DNA of 64,000 bases from CADEGL01 sp050180485 (GCA_050180485.1 JBFXED010000020.1:1-64000); one strand, 5' to 3'. Counted from the first letter of the stretch, positions 24,186 through 32,676 are shown. A program made the numbers and translations. The notes: generated by a model not told the origin, from the letters alone.

Positions 24186-24953
24186 ATGGCCGAGATTCAG
24201 ACGATCAAGGCAGAGGCCCGCTCCAAGCTCGGCACCGGCGGCGCGCGTGACACGCGGCGCGGCGGCCGCATTCCGGCCATCGTCTATGGCGAGAAGGCCG
24301 AGCCGCAGCCCGTCTCCGTCGACCTCAAGGAGATCGACCGCGAGATCCACAAGACGTCGTTCTTCGCGACGCTGTACGAGATCGAGATCGACGGCAAGAA
24401 ACAGCGCGTTCTTCCGCGCGACCTGCAGCTCGATCCTGTCAACGACATCCCCGTCCATCTGGACTTCATGCGCGTCGGCAAGAACACCCGCCTCCGCGTC
24501 AACGTGCCCGTGGTGGCGGTCAATGGCGAGGCCTCGCCGGGCCTGAAGCGCGGCGGCGTGTTGAACATCGTGCGCCACGAGGTCGCCGTGTTCTGCCGGG
24601 CCGACAACATTCCCGAGAAGATCACGATCGACTTGACGGGCCTCGACATCAACGACTCGGTTCATATCAGCAACGTGAAGCTGCCCGACGGCGTGACGCC
24701 GACCATCAAGGGCCGCGACTTCGCGGTTGCCACGATTTCCCCGCCGACGGTCCAGGTCGAAGAGGTCGTCGCGAAGCCGGCCGAGGGCGCCGAGGGCGCG
24801 GCTCCGGCCGAGGGCGCGGCTGCCGCACCGGCTGCGGGCGCCGCGGCACCGGCCGCCGCCGCGGGTGGCGCGGCTGCCAAGGGCGCGGCTCCGGCCGCGG
24901 GTGGCGCTGCGGCCAAGGGTGCGGCACCGGCCGCGGGCGGCAAGAAGAAGTAA
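24186..24953 (+). CDS. rplY: 50S ribosomal protein L25/Ctc with Ala-Gly-rich tail
   Basis: This 255-residue CTC-type L25 binds 5S rRNA through its N-terminal domain (EARSKLGTGGARDTRRGGRI; PAIVYG) and has the C-terminal TL5 domain (GVLNIVRHEVAVFCRADNIP; SVHISNVKLPDG). After about residue 200 it carries a low-complexity tail of Ala, Gly, Pro and Lys with GAAAKGAAPA-like repeats ending KKK. Such tails are common in alphaproteobacterial L25. The ATG at 24186 is preferred because GGAAAGGA lies upstream; an in-frame ATG at 24168 exists. It is followed by pth. Confidence 0.94.
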   Translation: MAEIQTIKAEARSKLGTGGARDTRRGGRIPAIVYGEKAEPQPVSVDLKEIDREIHKTSFFATLYEIEIDGKKQRVLPRDLQLDPVNDIPVHLDFMRVGKNTRLRVNVPVVAVNGEASPGLKRGGVLNIVRHEVAVFCRADNIPEKITIDLTGLDINDSVHISNVKLPDGVTPTIKGRDFAVATISPPTVQVEEVVAKPAEGAEGAAPAEGAAAAPAAGAAAPAAAAGGAAAKGAAPAAGGAAAKGAAPAAGGKKK

Positions 24954-24980
24954 GCGCCGTCCGCCATCCGGAGCCCGGCC

Positions 24981-25598
24981 ATGCTGCTGTTCGTGGGCCT
25001 GGGCAATCCGGGACCGGAGCACCGCTACCAACGCCACAATGTGGGCTTCATGGCGGTCGACACGATCGCCAAGCGGTACGAATTCGCGCCGTTCCGTCCG
25101 CGTTACCGCGGCCAGCTCGCGGAAGGCCGCATCGACACGCACAAGGTCCTGGTGCTCAAGCCCCTCACCTACATGAACGACTCCGGCGTTTCGCTGGGCG
25201 AGGCCGCGCGTTTTCATAAGATTCCGCCGGAGAAGGTTTTCGTCTTCCACGACGAGCTCGACCTGGCGCCCGGCAAGATCCGCGTGAAGCTGGGCGGCAG
25301 CAGCGCGGGCCACAACGGCCTGCGCAGCATCGATACCCATCTGGGACCGGATTATTGGCGCGTGCGCATCGGCATCGGCCATCCGGGCGATCGCAGCCGC
25401 GTCCTGTCCTGGGTCTTGCGCGACTTCAGCAAGGCCGACGAAGAATGGTTGCCGGCCACGCTTGACGCGATGGCGGAAGCCGCGCCGCTTCTGGCTTCGG
25501 GCCGAGACGCGGATTTCATGAGCCGCGTGGCTCTTCTCACCCGGCCGCAAAGGCCCAAGCCCGAACGGCGGGCGACGGACGCGGCGACGGAGAACTGA
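24981..25598 (+). CDS. pth: Peptidyl-tRNA hydrolase
   Basis: This 205-residue enzyme recycles peptidyl-tRNA released from stalled ribosomes. The Pth1 signature is complete: FVGLGNPGPEHRYQRHNVGF with N9 and catalytic H19, PLTYMNDSG, and HDELDLAPGKIRVK with the catalytic aspartate. The last 20 residues are a basic and hydrophilic extension. It sits between rplY and ychF, with ychF 9 bp downstream, a conserved translation-related cluster. Confidence 0.96.
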   Translation: MLLFVGLGNPGPEHRYQRHNVGFMAVDTIAKRYEFAPFRPRYRGQLAEGRIDTHKVLVLKPLTYMNDSGVSLGEAARFHKIPPEKVFVFHDELDLAPGKIRVKLGGSSAGHNGLRSIDTHLGPDYWRVRIGIGHPGDRSRVLSWVLRDFSKADEEWLPATLDAMAEAAPLLASGRDADFMSRVALLTRPQRPKPERRATDAATEN

Positions 25599-25607
25599 CG
25601 GAATCCC

Positions 25608-26708
25608 ATGGGCTTCAAATGCGGAATCATCGGGCTGCCGAATGTCGGCAAGTCCACCCTGTTCAACGCGCTGCTGCGCACGGCGGCGGCCCAGGCGGCC
25701 AATTATCCGTTCTGCACCATCGAGCCGAATGTCGGCCGCGTGGACGTGCCCGACGGACGCTTGGCGACGCTGGCCCGCCTGTCCAAATCCGAGAAGATCG
25801 TCCCGACGCAGATCGAGTTCGTCGACATCGCGGGCCTCGTGCGCGGCGCCAGCAAGGGCGAAGGGCTGGGCAACAAGTTCCTGGCCAACATCCGCGAGGT
25901 GGACGCGGTGGCCCACGTGCTGCGCTGCTTCGAAGGCGGCGACGTCACGCATGTCGAGGGCGGGGTCGATCCGGTCCGCGATGCCGAGATCGTCGAGACG
26001 GAATTGATGCTGGCCGACCTCGACTCGCTCGAGCGGCGCTTGGATGCCGCGGTCAAGAAGGCGCGCGGCGGCGACGCCGAATCGAAGGCTTTCGTGCCCC
26101 TGATGGAGGCCGCGGTCGCGGCGCTGCGCGAGGGAAAGCCCGCGCGCACGGTCAAGATCGCGCCGCAGGATCAGCTGCGTTTCCGCCAGCTCCAGTTGCT
26201 CACCGCCCTGCCCGTCCTCTACGTCGCCAATGTCGATGAGACCAGCGCCGCGCACGGCAACGCGCTGAGCGAGAAGGTCGCCGCGCGCGCCGCGGCCGAG
26301 GGCGCGCAGTATGTCGTGATCTCCGCGGCGATCGAGGCCGAATTGGCGCAGCTCGAGAACGAGACCGAACGGCTCGAGTTCCTCCTCTCCCTCGGGTTGG
26401 AAGAGGCCGGTCTCGACCGCTTCATCCGCAAGGGCTATCAGCTCCTCGATCTCATCACCTACCTGACGACGGGTCCGAAGGAGACGCACGCCTGGACCGT
26501 GCGGCGCGGCGCGACGGCACCGGAGGCCGCGGGCGTGATCCACACCGACTTCACCCGCGGCTTCATCGCCGCCGAGGTGATTCCCTACGACGATTTCGTC
26601 GCGGCCGGCAGCGAACAGGCCGCCAAGGCGGCCGGCAAGATGCGGCTGGAAGGGCGCGACTATGTCGTCCAGGACGGTGACGTGATGCTGTTCCGATTCA
26701 ATGTCTAA
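25608..26708 (+). CDS. ychF: Redox-regulated ATPase/GTPase YchF
   Basis: This 366-residue Obg-family protein has the G1 loop GLPNVGKSTLFNAL, G3 DIAGLVRGASKGEGLGNKFL, and YVANVDE at the G4 position where YchF proteins replace NKxD, which explains their ATP preference. A coiled-coil insertion and C-terminal TGS domain (FTRGFIAAEVIPYDDF, then DGDVMLFRFNV) complete the family architecture. It binds ribosomes and modulates translation and oxidative stress responses. Length is exact for the family. The gene ends the prs-rplY-pth-ychF cluster. Confidence 0.97.
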   Translation: MGFKCGIIGLPNVGKSTLFNALLRTAAAQAANYPFCTIEPNVGRVDVPDGRLATLARLSKSEKIVPTQIEFVDIAGLVRGASKGEGLGNKFLANIREVDAVAHVLRCFEGGDVTHVEGGVDPVRDAEIVETELMLADLDSLERRLDAAVKKARGGDAESKAFVPLMEAAVAALREGKPARTVKIAPQDQLRFRQLQLLTALPVLYVANVDETSAAHGNALSEKVAARAAAEGAQYVVISAAIEAELAQLENETERLEFLLSLGLEEAGLDRFIRKGYQLLDLITYLTTGPKETHAWTVRRGATAPEAAGVIHTDFTRGFIAAEVIPYDDFVAAGSEQAAKAAGKMRLEGRDYVVQDGDVMLFRFNV

Positions 26709-27108
26709 TATTTAGGCAATCATATTTCGACGCCTATTTTATAGGCACGAATCGGTGCAATGGCCGTGTCCCAGACAAGGCCGCTTTTCATAACTATTTG
26801 AAAATAAATATATTTTCTCCATACCGCAGTGCGGCATGGAGTTTGAAATAGCTATGTCCGAGACCACGCCAAAATCTTGGTTCGGACATGGATTTGACTT
26901 CCCGCAACCTCCTGGAAACGGCTCCTGCCTCTGAAGAAGAGCCGGCGGTGGACGCGCGCAGGATTTCCGATCGGGTGCGCGAGCGCGCGCTCGATGCTTC
27001 GGGTCCGCTTTGGCCACTGGCTCTCAACGGTTGGATGCCGCTCGACCGCCTGCCCGTGAGGCACGCGGAAGCCGCCGCCGTTCCCGCCCCATTGCCAGGA
27101 GCCGCCCC
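26709..27108. other. Intergenic region between ychF and amtB, AT-rich left part
   Basis: The first 180 bp are strikingly AT-rich for this genome and contain nested inverted repeats: GCCTAT/ATAGGC at 26732-26746 and the long dyad at 26789-26856. The second half holds a possible 74-codon gene. There is no glnK, which usually precedes amtB. A GCAC-N6-GTGC dyad at 26745-26758 resembles an NtrC half-site pair but has the wrong spacing. Confidence 0.6.
26789..26856. promoter_or_regulatory. Long nested inverted repeat upstream of amtB
   Basis: An inner 25-bp dyad, CTCCATaCCGCA/TGCGGcATGGAG (26817-26841), is centred on one base with a single mismatch. It is bracketed by outer arms CATAaCTATTTgAAA (26789-26803) and TTTgAAATAGcTATG (26842-26856), with a 13-base AT-rich bulge on the left. 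It could be an operator, an attenuator or the relic of a small palindromic element. Confidence 0.5.
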
Positions 27109-27112
27109 ATGA
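26888..27112 (+). CDS. Hypothetical 74-residue protein overlapping amtB start
   Basis: This frame runs from ATG at 26888 to a TGA that overlaps the amtB ATG (ATGA), a hallmark of coupled genes. The product is acidic then Arg-rich (DARRISDRVRERALD) and ends with PLALNGWMPLDRLPV and an Ala/Pro-rich tail. I do not recognise it. It is not GlnK, the usual partner of AmtB. No clear ribosome-binding site precedes it, so it may be chance coding in GC-rich DNA. Confidence 0.35.
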   Translation: MDLTSRNLLETAPASEEEPAVDARRISDRVRERALDASGPLWPLALNGWMPLDRLPVRHAEAAAVPAPLPGAAP

Positions 27113-28398
27113 TCCGTCTCGTCCTTCTCGCCCTATCCGCGATTCTCGCGGGCGGCCCCGCCCTTGCCGAAGAGGCGGCGGCTCCGCCGCCCGTCCTCGA
27201 CAGCGGCAACACGGCGTGGATGCTGGTCTCCACCGCCCTCGTCTTGATGATGACGATCCCCGGCGTCGCATTGTTCTACGGCGGCATGGTGCGCAAGAAG
27301 AACGTGCTGGCCACCGTGATGCAAAGCTTCGCGGTCACCTGCGTGATCTCGATCCTATGGGCCGTCGTGGGTTACAGCCTGGCCTTCACCGAAGGCGTGC
27401 CGTTCGTCGGCGGCTTGAGCCGCGCCTTCCTATCCGGTCTCGAGGTCGGCGGGCTCAACGCGAGCTTCCCCGAATCGGTCTGGATCACCTTCCAGATGAC
27501 CTTCGCGATCATCACGGCCGCGCTGATCTGCGGCGCCGTGGCCGACCGCATGAAGTTCTCTTCCTTGCTCTGGTTCGTGAGCCTCTGGTCCCTCGCCGTC
27601 TATTCGCCCGTGGCCCACTGGGTCTGGGGTCCGAAGGGCTTCCTGTTCGACGCGGGCGTGCTCGACTATGCCGGCGGCACGGTGGTGCACATCAACGCGG
27701 GCGTCGCGGGCCTGGTCGCGGCGATCATGCTGGGCAAGCGCAAGGGCTACGGCGCCGAGCCGTTCCCGCCGCACAACCTGGTTCTGTCCGTGATCGGCGC
27801 CGCGCTTCTGTGGGTCGGCTGGTTCGGCTTCAACGCGGGCTCGGCCGCCGCCGCCGACGGACGCGCGGGCATGGCCATGATCGTGACCCAGATCGCAACC
27901 GCCGCCGCCGCCCTGTCGTGGATGTTTGTCGAGTGGACCCTGCGCGGAAAGCCGAGTGTCCTCGGCATCATCTCGGGTGCGGTCGGCGGACTGGTCGCCA
28001 TCACGCCGGCCTCGGGCTTCGTCGGCCCGATGGGTGCGCTGGCCATCGGCCTCGTCGCGGGCGGCGCCTGCTACTGGGGCGCGTCAGGCCTAAAGCGGAT
28101 GTGCGGCTATGACGACTCGCTGGACGTCTTCGGCGTCCACGGCGTGGGCGGCATCGTCGGCGCGATCCTGACCGGCGTGTTCGCGGTCGAAGCCATCGGC
28201 GGCGCGCCCGGCCTCTTGGAGGGTAATCCTACCCAGGTGCTGACGCAGCTTTACGGCGTCGCGGCGACGATCGTGTGGAGCGCGCTTGCCTCCTTCATCA
28301 TCCTCAAGCTCATCGATCTCACGATCGGCCTGCGCGTCTCTGAAGAGGTGGAGCGCGACGGGCTGGACTTCGAACTCCACGGCGAAAGCGTGCCATAA
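27109..28398 (+). CDS. amtB: Ammonium transporter Amt
   Basis: This 429-residue protein has a cleavable-looking signal segment (LVLLALSAILAGGPALA) followed by about eleven transmembrane helices, as in AmtB. Family motifs are GNTAWMLVSTALVLMMTIPG, GVALFYGGMVRKKN, the channel region VHINAGVAGLVAA with the first pore histidine and DVFGVHGVGGIVGA with the second. It conducts ammonium across the inner membrane. AGGAG lies just before the ATG. No glnK gene adjoins it, which is unusual; a hairpin terminator follows. Confidence 0.95.
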   Translation: MIRLVLLALSAILAGGPALAEEAAAPPPVLDSGNTAWMLVSTALVLMMTIPGVALFYGGMVRKKNVLATVMQSFAVTCVISILWAVVGYSLAFTEGVPFVGGLSRAFLSGLEVGGLNASFPESVWITFQMTFAIITAALICGAVADRMKFSSLLWFVSLWSLAVYSPVAHWVWGPKGFLFDAGVLDYAGGTVVHINAGVAGLVAAIMLGKRKGYGAEPFPPHNLVLSVIGAALLWVGWFGFNAGSAAAADGRAGMAMIVTQIATAAAALSWMFVEWTLRGKPSVLGIISGAVGGLVAITPASGFVGPMGALAIGLVAGGACYWGASGLKRMCGYDDSLDVFGVHGVGGIVGAILTGVFAVEAIGGAPGLLEGNPTQVLTQLYGVAATIVWSALASFIILKLIDLTIGLRVSEEVERDGLDFELHGESVP

Positions 28399-28425
28399 CA
28401 GGGAGCGCCGCGGGGGACGGGGAAT

Positions 28426-28455
28426 GGGGGCCGGGCGGGCCCCCGTTCTTCTTTG
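28426..28455 (+). terminator. Rho-independent terminator of amtB
   Basis: Stem GGGGGCC/GGCCCCC with a 5-base loop, followed by GTTCTTCTTT, 28 bp after the amtB stop codon. Confidence 0.7.
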
Positions 28456-28489
28456 GGGAACCGGGTCTTCATTTAAGGAGTTGGCCGTC

Positions 28490-28495
28490 TATACT
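28490..28495 (+). promoter_or_regulatory. -10-like TATACT before the dienelactone hydrolase gene
   Basis: TATACT lies 33 bp before the ATG at 28528, and a weak TCTTCA sits 18 bp upstream as a possible -35 element. It follows the amtB terminator, so a new promoter is expected here. Confidence 0.35.
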
Positions 28496-28527
28496 CAGCG
28501 CGCATTTCAATGCGGAGAGCGTTTGCC

Positions 28528-29196
28528 ATGGGCCAGACCATCACCCTCACTGCCGAAGACGGCTTCGGCTTCGACGCCTATCTGGCCGAGCCGAAGGGCA
28601 AGCCCAAGGCAGGTCTCGTCGTCATCCAGGAAATCTTCGGCGTGAACAGCCACATGCGCGGTGTCACCGACGAATTCGCCCGTCATGGCTATCTTTCCGT
28701 CTGCCCCGCCTTGTTCGACCGCGCGAAGAAGAAGGTCGATCTGGGTTACACCCAGCAGGATATCGAAGCCGGCCGCGACCTGCGCGCCGCCGTGGGCTGG
28801 GACAACCCGATCAAGGACGTGCGCGCGGCCATGAAGCACGTGCAGAGCGCGGGCAAGATCGGCACGGTCGGCTATTGCTGGGGCGGCTCGGTGGCCTGGT
28901 TGACCGCCACGCGGCTCGATGGCATCGCGGCCACCGTCTGCTATTACGGCGGCCAAATCGCGGCCTTCAAGGACGAGAAGGCTAAGGTGCCGGTGATGTT
29001 CCACTTCGGCGAATACGACAAGGGTATCCCCATGTCGGACGTGGAGGCCGTGAAGAAAGCCCAACCGAACCAGATACTGCACGTCTATCCGTCCGGCCAC
29101 GGCTTCAACTGCGAACAGCGCGCGGATTTCGACGCAGCCAGCAAGAAGCTGGCGCTCGACCGCAGCCTGGCGTTCTTCGCCAAGAATCTGGCTTAG
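28528..29196 (+). CDS. Dienelactone hydrolase family protein
   Basis: This 222-residue alpha/beta hydrolase has the dienelactone hydrolase triad layout: nucleophile C117 in GYCWGG, D164 (GEYDKGIP) and H191 (PSGHGF), with E35 (QEIFGVN) that primes the cysteine. Such enzymes open dienelactones in chloroaromatic breakdown, but many members act on other esters. It starts at the ATG at 28528; an in-frame ATG lies at 28510. It converges on the creatininase gene (stop codons overlap by 4 bp). No aromatic ring-cleavage genes are nearby. Confidence 0.88.
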   Translation: MGQTITLTAEDGFGFDAYLAEPKGKPKAGLVVIQEIFGVNSHMRGVTDEFARHGYLSVCPALFDRAKKKVDLGYTQQDIEAGRDLRAAVGWDNPIKDVRAAMKHVQSAGKIGTVGYCWGGSVAWLTATRLDGIAATVCYYGGQIAAFKDEKAKVPVMFHFGEYDKGIPMSDVEAVKKAQPNQILHVYPSGHGFNCEQRADFDAASKKLALDRSLAFFAKNLA

Positions 29197-30050
29197 CGCC
29201 GGCGCTTCCGGGTCAGGATCGATTTCAGCGGCGCGCGCGCGGTTTCGATCAACAATTCGGCCAAGCGCGCAGCGGCTTCCTCGACCAGCGCGCGGCCACG
29301 GGGGGCGTCGGCACGGCGCGCGTCGCCCACCACGCCGGCGGGGTTGAGATCCTGGGCCTGCCAGGCGAAGCCGGATTTCCCTTGGGGCGAAAGCCGCTTG
29401 TAGCGACCCGCCATGCGCTTAGTGGCCGAGGCGAAGTCCCGCGTCTTCCCGGAGCGCACCGACGACGGCTTCAGATGCAGCATGATCGAGGTCTCGACCG
29501 CGCCGCCGTGGATGCCGTGCTTGATCTCGTCGGCGGGAAAGCGCGCGCGGGCATCGTAGAGGTCGAAGCTGTTCACCGGCACGACCAGCATCCCGCGATG
29601 GCGGCGCAGTTCCTGCGCGGCCAGGTCGATGGCGCCCGGCTGGCCGCCATGGCCGTTGACGATCACCAGACGCTCGATCCCCGCCGCCGCCACGCCCTCG
29701 CCGATCTCGACCACCAGGCGGATGAAAGTGTCCGGCTTGAGCGTCAGCGTGCCGGGAAAATCCGCATGCTCGGGCGAGACGCCGATCGGGATCATCGGCA
29801 GCACCAGCACCGGCACCGAGGGCGCGAGCTTCAGGAGCGCGCGCTCGACCACTGCGGAAGCAATGTCGGCGTCGACCGAAAGCGGCAGATGCGGCCCGTG
29901 CTGCTCGGTGGCGCCGACGGGCAGCACCGCCACCGCGCGGCCGCGCGGCAGGCGCGCCAGCTCCTCCGTGGTCAGGTCATGCCAATGGCGGATCGCGACT
30001 CCGCGCCCTCCGCGAGCGGCTCCCGCCCTGGCGCTCCGCCGTCTTTTCAC
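29193..30050 (-). CDS. Creatininase family amidohydrolase
   Basis: This 285-residue protein has the creatininase metal site: GATEQHGPHLPLSVDADIA with E, H and D ligands, VNGHGGQPGAI and the later HGGAVETSIML glutamate. Family members include creatinine amidohydrolase, MftE and FAPy deformylases. The GTG start at 30050 overlaps the stop codon of the M20 peptidase gene by 4 bp, indicating coupling and perhaps a shared pathway for a cyclic amide. A basic C-terminal tail (LTRKRRR) ends the protein. The substrate is unknown. Confidence 0.87.
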   Translation of the reverse strand: MKRRRSARAGAARGGRGVAIRHWHDLTTEELARLPRGRAVAVLPVGATEQHGPHLPLSVDADIASAVVERALLKLAPSVPVLVLPMIPIGVSPEHADFPGTLTLKPDTFIRLVVEIGEGVAAAGIERLVIVNGHGGQPGAIDLAAQELRRHRGMLVVPVNSFDLYDARARFPADEIKHGIHGGAVETSIMLHLKPSSVRSGKTRDFASATKRMAGRYKRLSPQGKSGFAWQAQDLNPAGVVGDARRADAPRGRALVEEAAARLAELLIETARAPLKSILTRKRRR

Positions 30051-31303
30051 GTCCGGCTCAGATAGTCGTAGGCCGACAGCGCGTGGGTGCGCACGATGTG
30101 GAGGAAGGTCTCGATCTCGACCGCCTCGTGGCACGCGCCCATGCCTTCCGGTGACGGGCCGTAGACGTAGGCCGGGATGTTCTTATAGCGCCACAGCCGC
30201 GCGTCGGTGCCGCCCAGGCTCACGACCGGCACCGGCTTGTAGCCGCCCAGCGCCGCGTTGGCCTGCAGATGCTCGACCATCTCGTGATAGGGCTCGCACC
30301 AGGACGGCGGCATGAAGTTGATCTCCTCCATCTTGGCCTCGGGATACTTGGCCAGGATTTTGTCGATCTCCTTCATGACCATCTCCTTGGTCACGCCCAC
30401 GGGCAGGCGGATGTCAGCCTCCAGGCGCGCCACGTCGGCGATCATGTTGACCTTGAGGCCCGCCTGCACGACGCCGATATTGACCGTGACCTTGCCCACG
30501 CTGCGCGAGGCGCCGTCGCCCATCGCGCGATCGATCGTGTCCTTGGCCTCGGTCAGCGCCTTCTGCACGTTGTCGGGCAGCACGGCCTTGATCTCCTCCA
30601 GCTTCTCCAGATCCATCGCCAGGCGTGCGGCGATCTTGGCCGCGTTGGGCGAGGAATGCGGATAGGCGCCGTGGCCGCCCTTGGTCTTGATCACGAAGGC
30701 GGTCCAGAACGGACCTTTCTCGCCGAAGCGGATCGAATGCGGGCTCGACGGCTCGCCGTTGAGGCAGCAATCGCCCAAGACCTCCGGCACGTTGTCCATC
30801 AAATAGCGCGCGCCCATGGGTCCGAACGTCTCCTCGTCGGAAACGCAGGTGAGCGTCAGCTTGCCCTTCCACTTGTCCTTCATGCGCGCGAGATAGCGGT
30901 AGGTCATGATCGAGGCGGTCGTGCCGCACTTCATGTCGCAGGCGCCGCGGCCCCAGACCTTGCCCTCGGCGACCTTGCCGCTCCATGCGCCGTACTTCCA
31001 GCGCGGGTCGCTTTCATCCGCCGGGAAGGCGTCGATATGGCCGTTCAGCACCAGGTGCCGCCCGGCGCCCTTGCCCTCGACCGTGCCCACGATGTTGGCC
31101 TGCAACGGATCGGGATCGACGATGCGGTAGGGCAGCTTCTCGGCGTCGAGAAACTTGCGGATATGGGCCACGCCCGTGCGCGTGTCGCCGGGCGGGTTGG
31201 GCGTCTTACAAGCCACGAATTCGGACAGGAACTGGACCAGCTTGTCCTTGTCCTGCTCGATCCAATCCAGCAACTGCTTCTTCTCGGCGCTCATCGCGGC
31301 CAT
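30047..31303 (-). CDS. M20 family metallopeptidase (ArgE/DapE-like)
   Basis: This 418-residue di-zinc hydrolase has LNGHIDAFPAD, the bridging-aspartate segment GRGACDMKCG, the catalytic DEETFGPMGA and the C-terminal SLGGTDARLWR plus CHEAVEIE. The lid/dimerisation domain lies between (GGHGAYPHSSPNAAKIA). Members deacylate N-acyl amino acids such as acetylornithine or succinyl-diaminopimelate; the true substrate is unclear. The start at 31303 follows GGGGAGGGGA. It is coupled to the downstream creatininase gene by a GTGA overlap. Confidence 0.9.
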   Translation of the reverse strand: MAAMSAEKKQLLDWIEQDKDKLVQFLSEFVACKTPNPPGDTRTGVAHIRKFLDAEKLPYRIVDPDPLQANIVGTVEGKGAGRHLVLNGHIDAFPADESDPRWKYGAWSGKVAEGKVWGRGACDMKCGTTASIMTYRYLARMKDKWKGKLTLTCVSDEETFGPMGARYLMDNVPEVLGDCCLNGEPSSPHSIRFGEKGPFWTAFVIKTKGGHGAYPHSSPNAAKIAARLAMDLEKLEEIKAVLPDNVQKALTEAKDTIDRAMGDGASRSVGKVTVNIGVVQAGLKVNMIADVARLEADIRLPVGVTKEMVMKEIDKILAKYPEAKMEEINFMPPSWCEPYHEMVEHLQANAALGGYKPVPVVSLGGTDARLWRYKNIPAYVYGPSPEGMGACHEAVEIETFLHIVRTHALSAYDYLSRT

Positions 31304-31415
31304 GACGTCCCCTCCCCCAAATAACCGACCGGCGAGCCTAAGGGCTGGCGGCGGGGGTTTCAACGCGGCTGCCCGCCCGCTAGCGTGGGCGCGGAAGCCA
31401 AGACGGGAGAGCGAA

Positions 31416-31703
31416 ATGGTGGCCTATGCGATCGCCGAGCAGATCGTCCACGACCAAGCGAAGTTCGACGAATACCGCAAGCAGGTCGCGCCGCTGATCG
31501 AACGGTTCGGCGGCAAGTATCTGAACAACGGCGTGACGCGCGTGCTGGACGGCAAGGCGTGGAAACCCGAGCGCGTCATCATCATCGAGTTCCCCGACAA
31601 GGCCGCGCTCGACGGCTGGTACAATTCGCCGGAATACCAGCCCATGCGCAAGCTGCGCGACGAATGCGCGACCGTGATGCTGATCGCGCTGGAAGGGCGC
31701 TAA
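31416..31703 (+). CDS. DUF1330 domain-containing protein
   Basis: This 95-residue ferredoxin-like-fold protein matches DUF1330: AYAIAEQIVHDQAKFDEYRKQ, then FGGKYLNNGVTRVLDG and FPDKAALDGWYNSPEYQPM. It is usually a homodimeric alpha+beta barrel similar to EthD/antibiotic monooxygenases, with unknown function. GGGAGAG precedes the ATG. It stands alone between the M20 gene (divergent) and a GNAT gene (convergent). Confidence 0.88.
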   Translation: MVAYAIAEQIVHDQAKFDEYRKQVAPLIERFGGKYLNNGVTRVLDGKAWKPERVIIIEFPDKAALDGWYNSPEYQPMRKLRDECATVMLIALEGR

Positions 31704-31709
31704 GGCGTC

Positions 31710-32069
31710 CTAGCGCGAGGCGGCTTGCTGCGCGGGGCGCGGGTCGGACGCGCGCGGCACCTCGGCGCCGCCGACCCCCACGCCCAGCGCCACCAGCACG
31801 AGCCAGCGCCCCAGGCCCTGCGCCGCCCATTCGGGCCGCACGAAGACGCGCGCGAGGCGGCCCGAGACGGCGTCGAGCAGCCCCAGCACTTCGCCCGCGC
31901 GCACGGCCACGAACAGCCGGCCGGAAGCGACCGCGCTGCGGAATTCGGCGGCCGAGCCCACGGGCGGGGTCGACGGGTCGTCCTCGGAGATATGGCAGGC
32001 CGCCAGCACCGCGCGCTCGTCGTCGCTGGTGCCGCGCCGGATGGTGATGCGGTCGAAGGGGCGTCGCAT
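31710..32069 (-). CDS. GNAT-family acetyltransferase (short)
   Basis: This 119-residue protein has a recognisable acetyl-CoA motif A (VFVRPEWAAQGLGRWLVLVAL, QxxGxG-like QGLG) preceded by GEVLGLLDAVSG. The C-terminal strands after motif A are Gly/Val- and Pro-rich and the domain is about 25 residues shorter than a usual GNAT, so it may be truncated or degenerate. The substrate is unknown. Its stop lies 6 bp from that of the DUF1330 gene. Confidence 0.65.
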   Translation of the reverse strand: MRRPFDRITIRRGTSDDERAVLAACHISEDDPSTPPVGSAAEFRSAVASGRLFVAVRAGEVLGLLDAVSGRLARVFVRPEWAAQGLGRWLVLVALGVGVGGAEVPRASDPRPAQQAASR

Positions 32070-32175
32070 GAAAAGCCTCGGGGGGACAGGCTTGGAAACG
32101 GGCCGGACTTTACGCTGCCGGAACGGTGCGAGTCAGCCCCGCGATGGTGACAAAAAGATGGCGCGGTGAGAGGCC

Positions 32176-32263
32176 CCACCTCACCGGGAGGAGGAATAAG
32201 TTCGGCAAGCGTCCCTTGTGCCCCCTCTCCGCCCTTCAGGGGGGAGAGGGCCGGGGTGAGGTG
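32176..32263. repeat. Palindromic repeat R1, left of the DUF559 gene
   Basis: The unit reads CCACCTCACC ... CCCCTCTCCGCCC/GGGGGGAGAGGG ... GGTGAGGTGG, so both inner and outer arms are inverted. Its right half (32226-32263) recurs in inverted orientation at 32623-32660, on the other side of the DUF559 gene. Confidence 0.8.
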
Positions 32264-32286
32264 GATTGCGCTAAAATGCCCCCCCC

Positions 32287-32676
32287 ATGCCGACCGGCGC
32301 ACGCATCCGTACCGCCCGCAAGCTCCGCCGCGACGCAACCAACGCAGAGCAGGTGCTATGGCGCGCGTTGCGCGCCAGCGGGTGGCCCTGGAAATTCCGG
32401 CGTCAGCACCCCATCGGAGAATCCGTCGCTGATTTCGCCTGCGTATCCGGCAAGCTAGTCATCGAACTGGACGGCGGGCAGCACGCCGAAATGGCCGAAG
32501 CCGATGCGCGACGCAGCGACATGCTCGCACATCACGGCTATCGCGTGATCCGGTTCTGGAACCACGACGTGCTCGGCAATCTCGACGGCGTGATGGAAAC
32601 GATTCGGCGGGAGCTGGAAAACCCACCTCACCCCGACCCTCTCCCCCCTGAAGGGCGGAGAGGGAGAAGCAGGTAG
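32287..32676 (+). CDS. DUF559 endonuclease-like protein embedded in palindromic repeats
   Basis: This 129-residue protein belongs to the DUF559 family, related to very-short-patch repair endonucleases. Visible are ATNAEQVLWRALRASG, FRRQHPIGESVADFAC and the PD-(D/E)xK-like core VADFACVSGKLVIELDGGQH with the later GYRVIRFWNHDV. The last 18 residues (PPHPDPLPPEGRRGRS) are encoded by the palindromic repeat R2, and repeat R1 ends 23 bp before the ATG. No ribosome-binding site is visible. The arrangement suggests the gene and repeats travel together. Function of DUF559 is unknown. Confidence 0.85.
   Translation: MPTGARIRTARKLRRDATNAEQVLWRALRASGWPWKFRRQHPIGESVADFACVSGKLVIELDGGQHAEMAEADARRSDMLAHHGYRVIRFWNHDVLGNLDGVMETIRRELENPPHPDPLPPEGRRGRSR

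Noticed and set aside
24075..26543. 822-codon minus-strand frame across rplY, pth and ychF
   Set aside because: Composition is His/Arg/Gln-rich and low in hydrophobic motifs, typical of antisense shadows, while three well-known genes occupy the other strand.
26744..26759. NtrC site or sigma-54 promoter before amtB
   Set aside because: GCAC-N6-GTGC has one base too few for NtrC, and GG to GC spacing is one base too long for a -24/-12 promoter.
26854..26934. 26-codon ORF starting in the dyad before amtB
   Set aside because: No ribosome-binding site or recognisable motif; it overlaps the start of the 74-codon frame and is too short to support.
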